41,454 nucleotides of DNA from Rickettsiales bacterium (GTDB taxonomy: Bacteria; Pseudomonadota; Alphaproteobacteria; Rickettsiales; UBA1997), in the NCBI GenBank assembly GCA_017999675.1, contig JAGNLL010000008.1:1-41454 (forward strand). Reading direction: 5' to 3'. Shown piece after piece: positions 16,994-25,838 of the stretch (the first letter of the stretch is position 1; each line of letters begins with the position of its first letter). The position numbers and the translations under genes are program-made. The notes under the pieces are model-generated. The model ran no database searches, was not told the origin of the DNA, and worked only from the letters and a program-made list of their open reading frames with translations.

Positions 16994-17671
16994 TTAAAAA
17001 TCTAATTTAGAATACCATTCAGGTGGGTTCACGTTCGGCAAACGATCTTTCAAAATTTCACCAAAAATTTTGTGCGACTTAATTAAACTGTACCAATCTT
17101 TCGCCGGTAAATAGTGGTGCCAGTTGATGTCGCCAAAATAATCGAGCACCGAAATTTGTGCCGCGGCAGCAAAGTCAGCAACGGAAATATGGTCGCCAGC
17201 TAGGTATTTTCTAGTCTCAAGCAAATATTCAATGTAGCTTAAATGAATATTCAAATTACGGCGCGCAACACGCAAAACTTCAGAATTTGGCGCGTTAACT
17301 CCCGGCAAATAACGATTGTAAAAACGCTCATTCAAAACGTGCTTACTCACTTCGTGGTAAAATTTGTCGTCAAACCAACTTTGCAAACGACGCACTTCGG
17401 CGCGCTCAGCCAACAACTCACCTAAAAAATTTCTGCTTTCTGGATGTTTGTCTTCAATGTATTCAACAATCACTGAACTACCCGCAACCACGGCAGCATT
17501 GCTGTTGTCAAAAAGCACCGGCAACGTGCCTGCAGGGTTCATTGCAATAAATTCTTTGCGCCTTTCCCAGAAATTTTCTTGGATCATTTCAAAACCAATT
17601 TCCTTCGCAGCCAAATGCACTCTGATTTTGCGCGAAAACGGACAAATAACGTGTTGGTAAAGGCGGTACAT
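16994..17671 (-). CDS. Glutathione S-transferase family protein
   Basis: 225 residues with the two GST domains. The N-terminal thioredoxin-like domain has YQHVICPFSRKIR, with a CPFS motif (Cys10) like glutaredoxin-type and omega/beta-class enzymes, then NPAGTLPVL with the conserved cis-Pro and a Ser-rich SSVIVEYIED glutathione site. The C-terminal helical domain holds LAGDHISVADFAAAA, the usual N-capping motif. The substrate is unknown; detoxification or deglutathionylation is possible. It is first in a three-gene operon with amgK. Its leader contains a C8 tract on the coding strand (17695-17702), 23 bases before ATG, and no clear Shine-Dalgarno sequence. Confidence 0.92.
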   Translation of the reverse strand: MYRLYQHVICPFSRKIRVHLAAKEIGFEMIQENFWERRKEFIAMNPAGTLPVLFDNSNAAVVAGSSVIVEYIEDKHPESRNFLGELLAERAEVRRLQSWFDDKFYHEVSKHVLNERFYNRYLPGVNAPNSEVLRVARRNLNIHLSYIEYLLETRKYLAGDHISVADFAAAAQISVLDYFGDINWHHYLPAKDWYSLIKSHKIFGEILKDRLPNVNPPEWYSKLDF

Positions 17672-17772
17672 ATTTTTTTTTCAAAAAGAAGTTTGGGGGG
17701 GGAAATCAAAAATATTTTTTAAAAACAAAGCATTTAAGTTGCGAGAATTCTTAACAATTCTGACTCAAATTT

Positions 17773-20547
17773 ATGACAAAAAAAATCGCCCTAATCGACG
17801 GCTACGGGTTTGTCTTTCGCGCCTTTCACTCTTTGCCACCACTCACTAGACCAGACGGCACGCCAGTTGGTGCGGTTTACGGTTTCACCAACATGCTAAT
17901 TAAATTGCTGGCGCAACTGCACGTCACCCACGCCGCTGTTGTGTTTGATTCTGGCTCAAAAACTTTTCGCAACGAAATTTACCCAGCCTACAAAGCCAAT
18001 CGCCCGCCCTGCCCTGAAGAGCTAATTCCACAATTTCCAATCGTGCGCGAAAGTGCTGAATCGCTAAACTTGGCAATCCTTGAAAAAACCGGCTTCGAAG
18101 CCGACGACATCATTGCCACAATCACCAAAAAAGCTGAGTTAGAAGGCTTTGAAGTGCTAATTGTTTCGTCCGACAAAGACCTAATGCAGCTAGTAAACGA
18201 GAGCACTTTCATGTACGACTCAATGAAAAACCGCTTCATTGGAATTGCCGAAGTAAAAGAAAAATTCTTCGTCGAACCGCTACAAGTTTTAGATATTTTG
18301 TCTTTAATGGGTGATTCTTCCGACAATATTCCCGGCGTTCGCGGCATTGGCCCCAAAACCGCCGCAGAGTTAATCAACGAATTTGGCACGCTAGAAAATA
18401 TTTTTCTCAACCTCGACAAAATCAAACAAGACAAGCGTCGCGAGCTTTTGCGCGAAGGCGAAGAAAAAGCCAAACTCTCAAAAGTTTTGGCCGCGTTAAA
18501 AGAAGATGTTGAGCTTGGAATTAGTTTAGACGATTTAAAAATTCAAAGTCTCGAACCCCACAAATTGATTTCGTTCCTTGAACACCAAGGCTTTAGGTCG
18601 CTAGTGACGCGAGTAAAAAAAGAATTCGGAATTGCAGACGTAGTTGTAAATACATCTCAAAATCACTCAATTGAGGTTTCTCACCCACCGCTTGCCGCAG
18701 AGCGCCCTGCACAAAGTTTTTCTCAACTAAAATTAACAGAAATTTCTTCCCAAGAAACAATCGCCCGCCTTAACAAAGAAGCCTCTCAAAACTCAATTGC
18801 CACAATCGATTTCAACCAAAATTTCTTCACAATTTCAACCAACAAACCCGACGAATCACCAACAGAAATTTTTTATTTTGAAGCGGAGCTTTCCAAAAAA
18901 CCCACTCCTTCACACCAAACCCTCGACTTATTCAGCTTTAATGAAGCAGCCTCTCAAATGCCTAAAACACAAGGCTTTGGACTAGAAATTCTAAAAACAA
19001 TTTTAGAAGACGACTCAATCAAAAAAGTTTTTTTCGACGCTAAAAGTTTTCTAAAAATTGCGCCAACCAACTCCTTCGAAGACGTTTCACTAATCAATCA
19101 CCTACTAACTTCTTCCACCAAAAATGACCTGCGCGAGCTAATCAACTTCAACCTCAACGAAAATATTGAAGAACTTGGATTTGCGAAATTTTTCGCCGAA
19201 CTCGACAAAAATCGCGAACCAGATTTTTCAGTAGAGCCGCAAAAAAAAGCCGAATTTTTCGCCTTCAGAAATTTTGCAATTGCACAACTTTACAAAATTT
19301 TTGCGCCGAAAATTTTCAGCGAAAAACTTTCTCAAGCCTACAATTCTTACGAGAAGCCGCTCCTACAAATTCTAGCTCAAATCGAAACAGACGGCATTAA
19401 AATTGACGTTGAAAAACTGCGCCAACTCTCTCTCGAATTTGGCAAAAAAATTGCTGATTTAAGCACCGAAATTTACGCGCTCGCCGGCCAAGAATTTAAC
19501 ATTGCCTCACCCAAACAACTTGGCGAAATTTTGTTTGAAAAACTTGGACTCGATTCGTCAAAAAAATCGAAAAAAACCGGAGCGCTTTCAACCGGCGTTG
19601 GCGTGCTTGAAGAGCTAGAAGAATTGGGGCATCCAATTGCCAGAAAAATTTTAGATTTTCGCAAATTTTCGAAATTAAAAAATACTTACACCGACGCTTT
19701 GCCAAAAGAAATAAACCCAGAAACTGCTCGAGTTCACACCCATTTTTCAACCACCTCAACTATTACCGGCAGGCTCAGCTCTAGCCACCCCAACCTACAA
19801 AATATTCCAATCAAAAGTTTGGAAGGACAAAAAATTCGCGAGAGTTTTATTTGCGAAAAAGACCATTTTTTAATTTCTGCCGACTACTCGCAAATTGAAT
19901 TACGCGTAATTGCGCACGTAGCAAAAATCGACAATTTGATTGCGGCGTTTAAAGACGAAAAAGACATTCACCGCATTACCGCGTCACAAGTTTTTGGAAT
20001 TCCAGAAAATGAAATTGACGACGCCACGCGCTCAAAAGCCAAAGCGATTAATTTTGGAATCATCTACGGAATCAGTGCTTTCGGCCTTGCGCGCCAACTC
20101 GACATTTCGCGCCAAGATGCTGCGGAGTACATTAGGTCTTACCTAACCGCCTACCCCGGAATTGACGCCTACATGAAAAACACCATTGAACTGGCGCGTG
20201 AGCAGGGCTTTGTGCAAACTTTTTCGGGGCGCAAATGTTTCATTAACCAAATCAACAACAAGAACCCAATTATTCGCAACGAAGCCGAGCGCCTGGCGAT
20301 TAACGCGCCAATTCAAGGCAGCGCCGCTGACGTGATTAAAAAGGCAATGATTCGTGTAAGTAAAAAATTTGCGGAAGAAAAGTTGCGCTCAAAAATGATT
20401 TTACAAATTCACGACGAACTAATCGTTGAAGCACCAAAAGACGAATTTGAAATCGCGACAAAAATTTTGAAAAAGGAAATGGAAGCGGCAGCGAATTTGG
20501 ATGTTCCACTTGCCGTGGATGTGAAAATTGGGCTAAATTGGTCGTAA
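17773..20547 (+). CDS. polA: DNA polymerase I, proofreading motifs lost
   Basis: 924 residues with the three PolI parts. Residues 1-~300 are the 5'-3' flap nuclease (ALIDGYGFVFRAFHSLPPL; FEADDIIAT; VSSDKDLMQL; GIGPKTAAELI). The central 3'-5' exonuclease domain is present, but its motifs are degraded: Exo I reads IDFNQNFF near residue 346 where DxE is expected, Exo II lacks the NxxxD pair, and Exo III lacks YxxxD. Residues ~540-924 are the polymerase: motif A DYSQIELR (D704), motif B RSKAKAINFGIIYG, and motif C QIHDELIVE (H880). It fills gaps and removes primers and flaps during replication and repair. Single-gene unit; no Shine-Dalgarno sequence is seen before ATG 17773. Confidence 0.97.
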   Translation: MTKKIALIDGYGFVFRAFHSLPPLTRPDGTPVGAVYGFTNMLIKLLAQLHVTHAAVVFDSGSKTFRNEIYPAYKANRPPCPEELIPQFPIVRESAESLNLAILEKTGFEADDIIATITKKAELEGFEVLIVSSDKDLMQLVNESTFMYDSMKNRFIGIAEVKEKFFVEPLQVLDILSLMGDSSDNIPGVRGIGPKTAAELINEFGTLENIFLNLDKIKQDKRRELLREGEEKAKLSKVLAALKEDVELGISLDDLKIQSLEPHKLISFLEHQGFRSLVTRVKKEFGIADVVVNTSQNHSIEVSHPPLAAERPAQSFSQLKLTEISSQETIARLNKEASQNSIATIDFNQNFFTISTNKPDESPTEIFYFEAELSKKPTPSHQTLDLFSFNEAASQMPKTQGFGLEILKTILEDDSIKKVFFDAKSFLKIAPTNSFEDVSLINHLLTSSTKNDLRELINFNLNENIEELGFAKFFAELDKNREPDFSVEPQKKAEFFAFRNFAIAQLYKIFAPKIFSEKLSQAYNSYEKPLLQILAQIETDGIKIDVEKLRQLSLEFGKKIADLSTEIYALAGQEFNIASPKQLGEILFEKLGLDSSKKSKKTGALSTGVGVLEELEELGHPIARKILDFRKFSKLKNTYTDALPKEINPETARVHTHFSTTSTITGRLSSSHPNLQNIPIKSLEGQKIRESFICEKDHFLISADYSQIELRVIAHVAKIDNLIAAFKDEKDIHRITASQVFGIPENEIDDATRSKAKAINFGIIYGISAFGLARQLDISRQDAAEYIRSYLTAYPGIDAYMKNTIELAREQGFVQTFSGRKCFINQINNKNPIIRNEAERLAINAPIQGSAADVIKKAMIRVSKKFAEEKLRSKMILQIHDELIVEAPKDEFEIATKILKKEMEAAANLDVPLAVDVKIGLNWS

Positions 20548-20664
20548 TTTTGAGGTGGCTTTGAGGCTTGGCGTGATTGGTTTTAGAGGCATTTTCTGAA
20601 TTTTGAGCTACGTAGCTCAAAATTGGGATTTTTTGTTGTGGTTTAGGGTTTCTTAAACTGACAA

Positions 20665-20783
20665 TTCGAGTTTGCGAATAACCACCCCAACCCCTCCTTG
20701 AAAAGGAGGGGCTTTAGACCGCATTCGGAGGAAAAGCCCCTCCTTTTCAAGGAGGGGTTGGGGTGGTTATTCGCAAACTCGAA
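20665..20783. repeat. Palindromic interspersed element, type A, copy 2 (near-perfect)
   Basis: Long inverted arms begin TTCGAGTTTGCGAATAACC at 20665 and end with its reverse complement at 20783. Within each arm the CCCCTCCTT/AAGGAGGGG hairpin recurs. It lies between the convergent polA and glycosyltransferase genes, where it could stop transcription from both sides. It is the best-preserved type A copy and defines the full element ends. Confidence 0.9.
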
Positions 20784-20791
20784 CTAAAAAT

Positions 20792-21859
20792 TTAACCAAC
20801 CTTCCCCACAATCTCCCCCAGCCTCTTCTCCAGCGCCTTGTAAGAATACCTCTCCCGCAACTTCAGCGCCGCATTTTTCACCAGCTCATTCATTAACTCA
20901 GGTTCATTCACCATTCGCACAACTGCACTGGCAATGCGCTCTTCCGTATTTGTCTGCGGCTCCAACGCCACCATTAACGCGTCTTTTTCGTGAGTTAAAA
21001 TTTCCCTCGGACCATCCGCATCCGTTGAAATTATTGGCTTGGCAAACTTCATTGCTTCAAGGATCACAATGCCAAATGGTTCGTTTTTTGAAGGCAGGCA
21101 GAAAATGTCAATTGAGTTAAAAAACTCTTTTTTGTTTTTAATCCAACCCAAAAACTCAACTTTTTCTTCTAAACCCAACTCCTTCACCAAATTGCGTAAA
21201 ACCGGCTCGTAGTAGCCGTCTCCCGCAATTTTTAAAACGAAATTTTTGTCAGAAATTTTTTCTAAATTTTTCAAAGATTTAATCGCGTAATCAAAACCTT
21301 TGCTTCTGTCGAGCCTGCCGATTGTGCCAATTGTGATTTTTTCTTTTGTCTGCAAACTAGCTTGTGGTGAGGCTTCAAGCACGTCGCTTAAATCAATTGC
21401 ATTGGGAATTACAAAACTGCGCTCAGCATTTTGTCCTTTTTCAACCGTGTCGAAAAAAATTCTCTGATTAACCGAAAGCACAATATCTGCGCCAATTGAG
21501 CGCTTTACATTGCCACTGTGATTTACGGCAATTTGAAAAACTTTTTTGTTTTTGATTTTTTTCACCGCCTTGCGCGTTAAAACTGTGGCGCGGCTGATGT
21601 GCGAAACCACAAGGTCGGCGGCGGTTTCTTGTAAAATTTTTTTAATATTTTGAACTGCAAAAAAATCGTAGTAGCCAAATTTATTTTCAATTTTTTTGAC
21701 GGTGATTCCAAGCTTTTCAACCTCAGCTGCGTAAGGCGCGTCAGCCTTTAAAATTGCCACAACCTCGTGGCCTAAATTTTTTAGTGCGCTTGAATAATCA
21801 AGAAACGCCTGCTCGGCGCCACCATTTTGTGAGGTGAGAATAATGTTTACGATTTTCAT
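20792..21859 (-). CDS. GT4-family glycosyltransferase
   Basis: 355 residues with a GT-B fold. The N-terminal acceptor domain has the glycine-rich start TSQNGGAEQAFLDYSSAL. The C-terminal nucleotide-sugar domain has IGTIGRLDRSKGFDYAIKSL and the EX7E-type motif in NEPFGIVILEAMKFAKPII. Members add sugars from nucleotide donors during LPS, capsule or glycolipid assembly at the cytoplasmic face. Donor and acceptor cannot be told from sequence. Its ATG directly follows the stop of the upstream GT2 gene (TAAATG), so the two are translationally coupled and probably work on the same glycan. Confidence 0.93.
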   Translation of the reverse strand: MKIVNIILTSQNGGAEQAFLDYSSALKNLGHEVVAILKADAPYAAEVEKLGITVKKIENKFGYYDFFAVQNIKKILQETAADLVVSHISRATVLTRKAVKKIKNKKVFQIAVNHSGNVKRSIGADIVLSVNQRIFFDTVEKGQNAERSFVIPNAIDLSDVLEASPQASLQTKEKITIGTIGRLDRSKGFDYAIKSLKNLEKISDKNFVLKIAGDGYYEPVLRNLVKELGLEEKVEFLGWIKNKKEFFNSIDIFCLPSKNEPFGIVILEAMKFAKPIISTDADGPREILTHEKDALMVALEPQTNTEERIASAVVRMVNEPELMNELVKNAALKLRERYSYKALEKRLGEIVGKVG

Positions 21860-22612
21860 TTATTTGCTCTCCCTAGCTTTCAAGTAAGAAACTAGCGGAT
21901 ACAAGCCCGCGAGCACCGCAATTAAAAAACCCAACGCACCTTCTTTGTAACCTTTTTTCACCACAAAAGCTTTGAAAAATCGCAACTTAAAATCGAGCAC
22001 ACTTTTGAAAAACCCGCCTTTAATTTTGCCCTTCGCACGCATGTCGTTAGCGCGCCAGTTGGTGTAGCGGTTGAAGCGGTTTAGTGTGTCGGCAATGTCG
22101 TCGTCCATTAAATGCGTCAGTGGGTTTTTTAAAATTTTTACTTCAGCTTTTAAATCGTAAGTTGGGTGAATTTCGCGGTCTTCGTGGTATTTTTTTGCAC
22201 CCCTAAAAGTTAAAATTTCACGATCCAAAGGCGCTACAGTTCTAAGCCAACCAAATTTTACCTCACGCGTTCCAACAAAATTTGCAATCGTCACGCGAGC
22301 TGCGCAAGGTACGGAATTTTTGGTAATTTCTAAAATTTCAGCGGCGAGTTCAGCAGAAAATCTTTCGTCGCAGTCAGCTTCTAAAATCCAATCGTGCGTT
22401 GCAGCACCAAGTGCCACGTTGCGGCGCGCCCCTTCAATTCGCCACGAGCCTTCAATAATTTTGTCGGTAAATTTTTGTACAATTTCTTTGGTGCCGTCGG
22501 TGCATTTGTCTAACACCACCACAATTTCGTCAGCAAAACTTAAGCTTTTTAAACAATCGGCAATTTTTTTTTCTTCATTGTGCGCCACAATTACGGCAGA
22601 AATTTTTGGCAT
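21860..22612 (-). CDS. GT2-family glycosyltransferase, WaaE/KdtX-like
   Basis: 250 residues. The GT-A nucleotide-binding start ISAVIVAHNEEKKIADCL, VVLDKCTDGTKEI and the metal-binding ILEADCDERFS are typical of the WaaE-like lipopolysaccharide inner-core branch. GARRNVALGAATHDW and a C-terminal Trp/Arg-rich NRYTNWRANDMRAKG also fit that branch. A hydrophobic C-terminus (GALGFLIAVLAGLYPLVSYL) suggests membrane association. It is first in a two-gene operon with the GT4 gene, and divergent from the superoxide dismutase with 53 bases between the starts. Function in LPS core or a related envelope glycan is inferred. Confidence 0.9.
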   Translation of the reverse strand: MPKISAVIVAHNEEKKIADCLKSLSFADEIVVVLDKCTDGTKEIVQKFTDKIIEGSWRIEGARRNVALGAATHDWILEADCDERFSAELAAEILEITKNSVPCAARVTIANFVGTREVKFGWLRTVAPLDREILTFRGAKKYHEDREIHPTYDLKAEVKILKNPLTHLMDDDIADTLNRFNRYTNWRANDMRAKGKIKGGFFKSVLDFKLRFFKAFVVKKGYKEGALGFLIAVLAGLYPLVSYLKARESK

Positions 22613-22665
22613 TTTTTTTAATTGAATAATTGACTCGAGAAAGCGCGCAAATTAGGTTGTCAGCC

Positions 22666-23385
22666 ATGCAAATGTCAAAAAGAAACTTCATTAAAAACAG
22701 CTTACTTTCTGCCACTTTTTTGCTCGCTTCCTGTAAGTTAAAATTTGCGCAAAACCTTTACTTTCAACCTCAAAAACTTGGAGAAAAAATGCAAAAAATT
22801 GAATTACCAAACTTGCCTTACGCTAAAACTGCTTTAGCTCCACACATCTCTGAAAACACCATTAATTTTCACTACGGCAAGCACCACCAAGCTTACGTGA
22901 CTAACTTGAACAACTTAATTGCTGGCACTGAACTTGAAGGAAAATCGCTTGAAGAAATCATTAAAATTTCTCACGCCGACAAAACCAAAGCCGGAATTTT
23001 CAACAATTCTGCGCAAGTGTGGAACCACACTTTTTACTGGAACTCAATGAAACCAAACGGCGGCGGCAAGCCAACTGGCGCGGTTTTAGCTAAAATTGAA
23101 AGTGATTTTGGCTCTTACGAAAACTTTGTTGCTGAATTTAAAAATGCCGGCGCAACTCAATTTGGATCAGGCTGGGCTTGGTTAGTTTTGGAAGACGGAA
23201 AATTGAAAGTGACTAAAACTGGCAATGCTGAAACTCCACTAACCTCAAACGCTAAGCCTTTGATGACAATGGATGTTTGGGAACATGCTTACTATTTAGA
23301 CTTTCAAAATGCTCGCCCTAGCTACATTGACACTTTTCTAAATCACCTTGTGAATTGGGATTTTGTTGCGGCGAATTTGAAGTAA
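22666..23385 (+). CDS. sodB: Iron superoxide dismutase with lipoprotein/Tat-like export signal
   Basis: Dismutates superoxide to oxygen and peroxide. The enzyme core starts at MQKIELPNLPYAK (ATG 22789) and has all four metal ligands: His in NFHYGKHHQAYV, His in AQVWNHTFYW, and Asp and His in MDVWEHAYY. The AQVWNHTFYW and GSGWAWL forms favour iron. The frame continues upstream with no stop. From ATG 22666 or 22672 it encodes MSKRNFIKNS, a hydrophobic stretch and the perfect lipobox LASC, i.e. a lipoprotein signal with a Tat-like KR pair. GGAG at 22780-22783 sits 5 bases before the internal ATG, one of the best ribosome sites in the window. Two products, exported and cytosolic, are therefore possible. 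Confidence 0.93.
   Translation: MQMSKRNFIKNSLLSATFLLASCKLKFAQNLYFQPQKLGEKMQKIELPNLPYAKTALAPHISENTINFHYGKHHQAYVTNLNNLIAGTELEGKSLEEIIKISHADKTKAGIFNNSAQVWNHTFYWNSMKPNGGGKPTGAVLAKIESDFGSYENFVAEFKNAGATQFGSGWAWLVLEDGKLKVTKTGNAETPLTSNAKPLMTMDVWEHAYYLDFQNARPSYIDTFLNHLVNWDFVAANLK
22780..22791 (+). promoter_or_regulatory. Internal ribosome binding site and ATG inside the superoxide dismutase gene
   Basis: GGAGAAAAAATG: a strong Shine-Dalgarno sequence correctly spaced before an in-frame ATG that gives a standard-length cytosolic SOD without the signal. Most genes here lack such a site, which makes it notable. Confidence 0.7.
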
Positions 23386-23410
23386 TTTAATACAGAATTC
23401 CTTGGACGCA

Positions 23411-23499
23411 GGACGGGATTTGTAATCCCGTCCTAACTTTCATTTAAAACGCTCTTAGAAAAAGAAATGAACATGTGGACGGGGTTACAAACCCCATCC
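23411..23499. repeat. REP-pair (REPIN-like) element
   Basis: Two short hairpins in close succession: GGACGGGATT-TGT-AATCCCGTCC (23411-23433, perfect) and GGACGGGGTT-ACA-AACCCCATCC (23477-23499, one mismatch), 43 bases apart. This form is typical of REP sequences mobilised by RAYT/Y1-type transposases. No such transposase is in the window. It fills the gap between sod and hisB. Confidence 0.8.
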
Positions 23500-23533
23500 A
23501 GCAACAATACGAATTTCAAATAGAAAATCTCAA

Positions 23534-24121
23534 ATGCGCACAGCAAAAATCGAACGCAACACCAAAGAAACCGCAATCAAAGTTGAAGTTAATCTCGACG
23601 GCACCGGTCAATTCAAAGTAAATACCGGCATTGGTTTTTTGAACCACATGGTTGAGCAGCTTTCACACCACAGCTTAATCGACATTTCTCTCGAAGTTAA
23701 AGGCGACCTGCACATTGACTTTCACCACACCACTGAAGATTCAGCACTCGCAGTTGGCGAAGCAATTAAACAAGCTTTAGGCGACAAAAAAGGCATTACG
23801 CGTTTTGGTCATTCTTACATTCCAATGGACGAAACCCTAACTCGCGCCGTAATCGATTTGTCGGGCCGCGCTTACCCAATTTTTAACTGCGAATTCAAAC
23901 GCGACAAAGTTGGCGAAATGGACTCTGAGCTTTTCCGCGAATGGTTTTTTGCTTTTGCGCAATCTGTTGGCTGCAACTTGCACATTGAAAATCTCTACGG
24001 AATGAACAACCACCACATCATTGAGTCATGCTTTAAAGCCTTAGCCCGCGCACTTCGCCAAGCAATTACAATTGACGAAAGAAAGAAGGATGCGATTAAT
24101 TCAACTAAGGGAGTTTTGTAA
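23534..24121 (+). CDS. hisB: Imidazoleglycerol-phosphate dehydratase
   Basis: Monofunctional HisB of 195 residues, which dehydrates imidazole-glycerol phosphate to imidazole-acetol phosphate in histidine synthesis, with two Mn ions. Both metal-binding signatures are present: [16 protein letters not shown] and [17 protein letters not shown], plus [12 protein letters not shown]. No other his gene is in the window, so the pathway, if complete, is scattered. This would be unusual for a classical Rickettsia, which lacks histidine synthesis. nagZ follows after 6 bases. No Shine-Dalgarno sequence precedes the ATG. Confidence 0.97.
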   Translation: MRTAKIERNTKETAIKVEVNLDGTGQFKVNTGIGFLNHMVEQLSHHSLIDISLEVKGDLHIDFHHTTEDSALAVGEAIKQALGDKKGITRFGHSYIPMDETLTRAVIDLSGRAYPIFNCEFKRDKVGEMDSELFREWFFAFAQSVGCNLHIENLYGMNNHHIIESCFKALARALRQAITIDERKKDAINSTKGVL

Positions 24122-24127
24122 TTTTCA

Positions 24128-25087
24128 ATGTCTCTGCTTCACAAAATTGCACAAAATAAAAATGCCTCAAAGCCTGTAATTTACGGCGTTGCTGGCACTA
24201 CCCTCACTGACGAAGAAAAATATTTTTTCTCTAAAAATGGCGCACTCGGATTTATTCTTTTTGCGCGTAATGTCGAAAATAAAACCCAAGTAAAAAAACT
24301 TACCGACTCACTTCGCGAATTAATGAACGGCGAAGTTTTAATGTTGGTTGATCAAGAAGGTGGCAGGGTTGCGCGCCTTAGATCACCTGAGTGGAAAACT
24401 TACCCAACTGGGCAATATTTCGCTGATCTCTACCAACAAAATCCGGCGCAAGCTCGCGAAGAACTTTTCAAAAATTTTCAAGAAATCGCCCGCGAATTAG
24501 TTGAAGTTGGTTTCAACGTAGATTGCGCACCAGTACTCGACATTCTCACCGAAAAAACTCACCAAGTAATTGGTGACCGCGCCTACGGTAAAGACGCTTT
24601 GCAAGTTGCCGATTTAGGCCAAAAAGTTTGCGAGGGGCTTTTAAGTGAGGGAGTTTACCCAGTAATTAAACACATCCCCGGCCACGGCCGCGGCACGTCA
24701 GACAGCCATTTAGAATTGCCGATTGTTGACTGCTCTTTGGATGAATTACGCAAAACCGATTTTGTCACTTTCGAAAAACTACGTGACCAAAAATTTGCAA
24801 TGACGGCACACATTTTGTTCACCGCAATTGACAAAATTAACTGCGCTACAACTTCACCCAGCGCGATTAAATTAATTCGCGAGACGATAGGCTTTAAAAA
24901 TATTTTAATGAGTGACGACGTTTCGATGAAGGCGTTGCAAGGCAGTTTCTTTGAAAAATCAAAAGCAATTTTAGCCGCCGGGTGCGATTTAGTTTTGCAC
25001 TGCAACGGCAAGATGGATGAGATGGTTGAGATTAACTCGGCGCTGCCGCAGGTGACTGACGAGTTTTTGGAGAGATTTACGAAGTAG
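24128..25087 (+). CDS. nagZ: Beta-N-acetylhexosaminidase NagZ
   Basis: A cytoplasmic GH3 enzyme that removes GlcNAc from GlcNAc-1,6-anhydroMurNAc peptides during murein recycling. 319 residues, normal for NagZ. Visible are VDQEGGRVARL, the mobile catalytic loop KHIPGHGRGTSDSH with the His/Asp acid-base pair, and the nucleophile Asp in LMSDDVSMKAL. Together with AmgK at 15991 it points to recycling of the cell wall through anomeric MurNAc phosphorylation, so the organism has or handles real peptidoglycan. It lies 6 bases after hisB, with no functional link. No Shine-Dalgarno sequence. Confidence 0.96.
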   Translation: MSLLHKIAQNKNASKPVIYGVAGTTLTDEEKYFFSKNGALGFILFARNVENKTQVKKLTDSLRELMNGEVLMLVDQEGGRVARLRSPEWKTYPTGQYFADLYQQNPAQAREELFKNFQEIARELVEVGFNVDCAPVLDILTEKTHQVIGDRAYGKDALQVADLGQKVCEGLLSEGVYPVIKHIPGHGRGTSDSHLELPIVDCSLDELRKTDFVTFEKLRDQKFAMTAHILFTAIDKINCATTSPSAIKLIRETIGFKNILMSDDVSMKALQGSFFEKSKAILAAGCDLVLHCNGKMDEMVEINSALPQVTDEFLERFTK

Positions 25088-25107
25088 CGAATTTCACACT
25101 AGAAAGG

Positions 25108-25200
25108 TCAAACCACCCCCAGCCCCTCCTTATCCAAGGAGGGGAGCAGATCTCGGTTTAACTCCCCTCCTTGGATAAGGAGGGGCTGGGGGTGGTTTGA
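25108..25200. repeat. Palindromic interspersed element, type B
   Basis: Perfect 38-bp inverted arms at 25108-25145 and 25163-25200, starting TCAAACCACCCCCAGCCCC, with a 17-base spacer. The arm hairpin reads CCCCTCCTTATCCAAGGAGGGG, with TTATCCAAGG instead of the TTCAAAAGG of type A. It lies between nagZ and the RNase D gene. Confidence 0.9.
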
Positions 25201-25226
25201 ATCACACACTCAATTTAAAAAACAAA

Positions 25227-25838
25227 ATGACAAACTTCCTACACAAAAACGATCTTCCCGCCGACGTAAAATTCACAGGCTCAATTGCCATCGACTCAGA
25301 AACCATGGGCCTTAACATCATTCGCGACCGCCTGTGCCTCATCCAAATTTCTGACGGCAATGGCGACGCGCACCTCGTGCAATTTGAGCAAGGCAACTAC
25401 AACGCACCTAACTTAAGCAAAATTTTAGCTGACGAAAAAATTGAAAAAATCTTCCACTTCGCGCGTTTTGACCTCGCCGCTTTGCAGCATTATTTAAAGG
25501 TGGAAGTGAAAAATATTTACTGCACCAAAATTGCTTCACGCTTGGTTCGCACCTACACCGACGCTCACGGATTAAAATCTTTGTGTGACGAAATTTTGGG
25601 AATTGATCTGTCTAAAAAACAGCAATCTTCTGACTGGGGAAATTCTGTAATCACTGAAAAACAAATCGATTACGCCGCTTCTGACGTTTTACATTTGCAC
25701 AAATTGAAAGTTCGCTTGGACGAAATGTTAGCTCGCGAAAACAGAAAAGAAATTTTCGACGCCTGCCTAAAATTTTTACCAACCCGCGTGAAGCTTGATT
25801 TACAAGGCTTTAGCGCCGGAGATATTTTTTCCCACTAG
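25227..25838 (+). CDS. rnd: Ribonuclease D, short alphaproteobacterial form
   Basis: A 3'-5' exoribonuclease of the DEDDy class, which in other bacteria trims tRNA and other stable RNA precursors. From ATG 25227 it has 203 residues and only the exonuclease domain; the HRDC domains of E. coli RNase D are absent, as usual in alphaproteobacteria. Exo I IAIDSETMGL, Exo II FHFARFDLAAL and Exo III YAASDVLHL are intact, including the Tyr. An upstream TTG at 25197 would start inside the palindromic element and is rejected. The last 29 bases overlap the convergent EamA transporter gene. Confidence 0.94.
   Translation: MTNFLHKNDLPADVKFTGSIAIDSETMGLNIIRDRLCLIQISDGNGDAHLVQFEQGNYNAPNLSKILADEKIEKIFHFARFDLAALQHYLKVEVKNIYCTKIASRLVRTYTDAHGLKSLCDEILGIDLSKKQQSSDWGNSVITEKQIDYAASDVLHLHKLKVRLDEMLARENRKEIFDACLKFLPTRVKLDLQGFSAGDIFSH

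Noticed and set aside
25197-25226. TTG start for RNase D
   Set aside because: It starts in the last bases of the type B palindrome; ATG 25227 fits the usual length.
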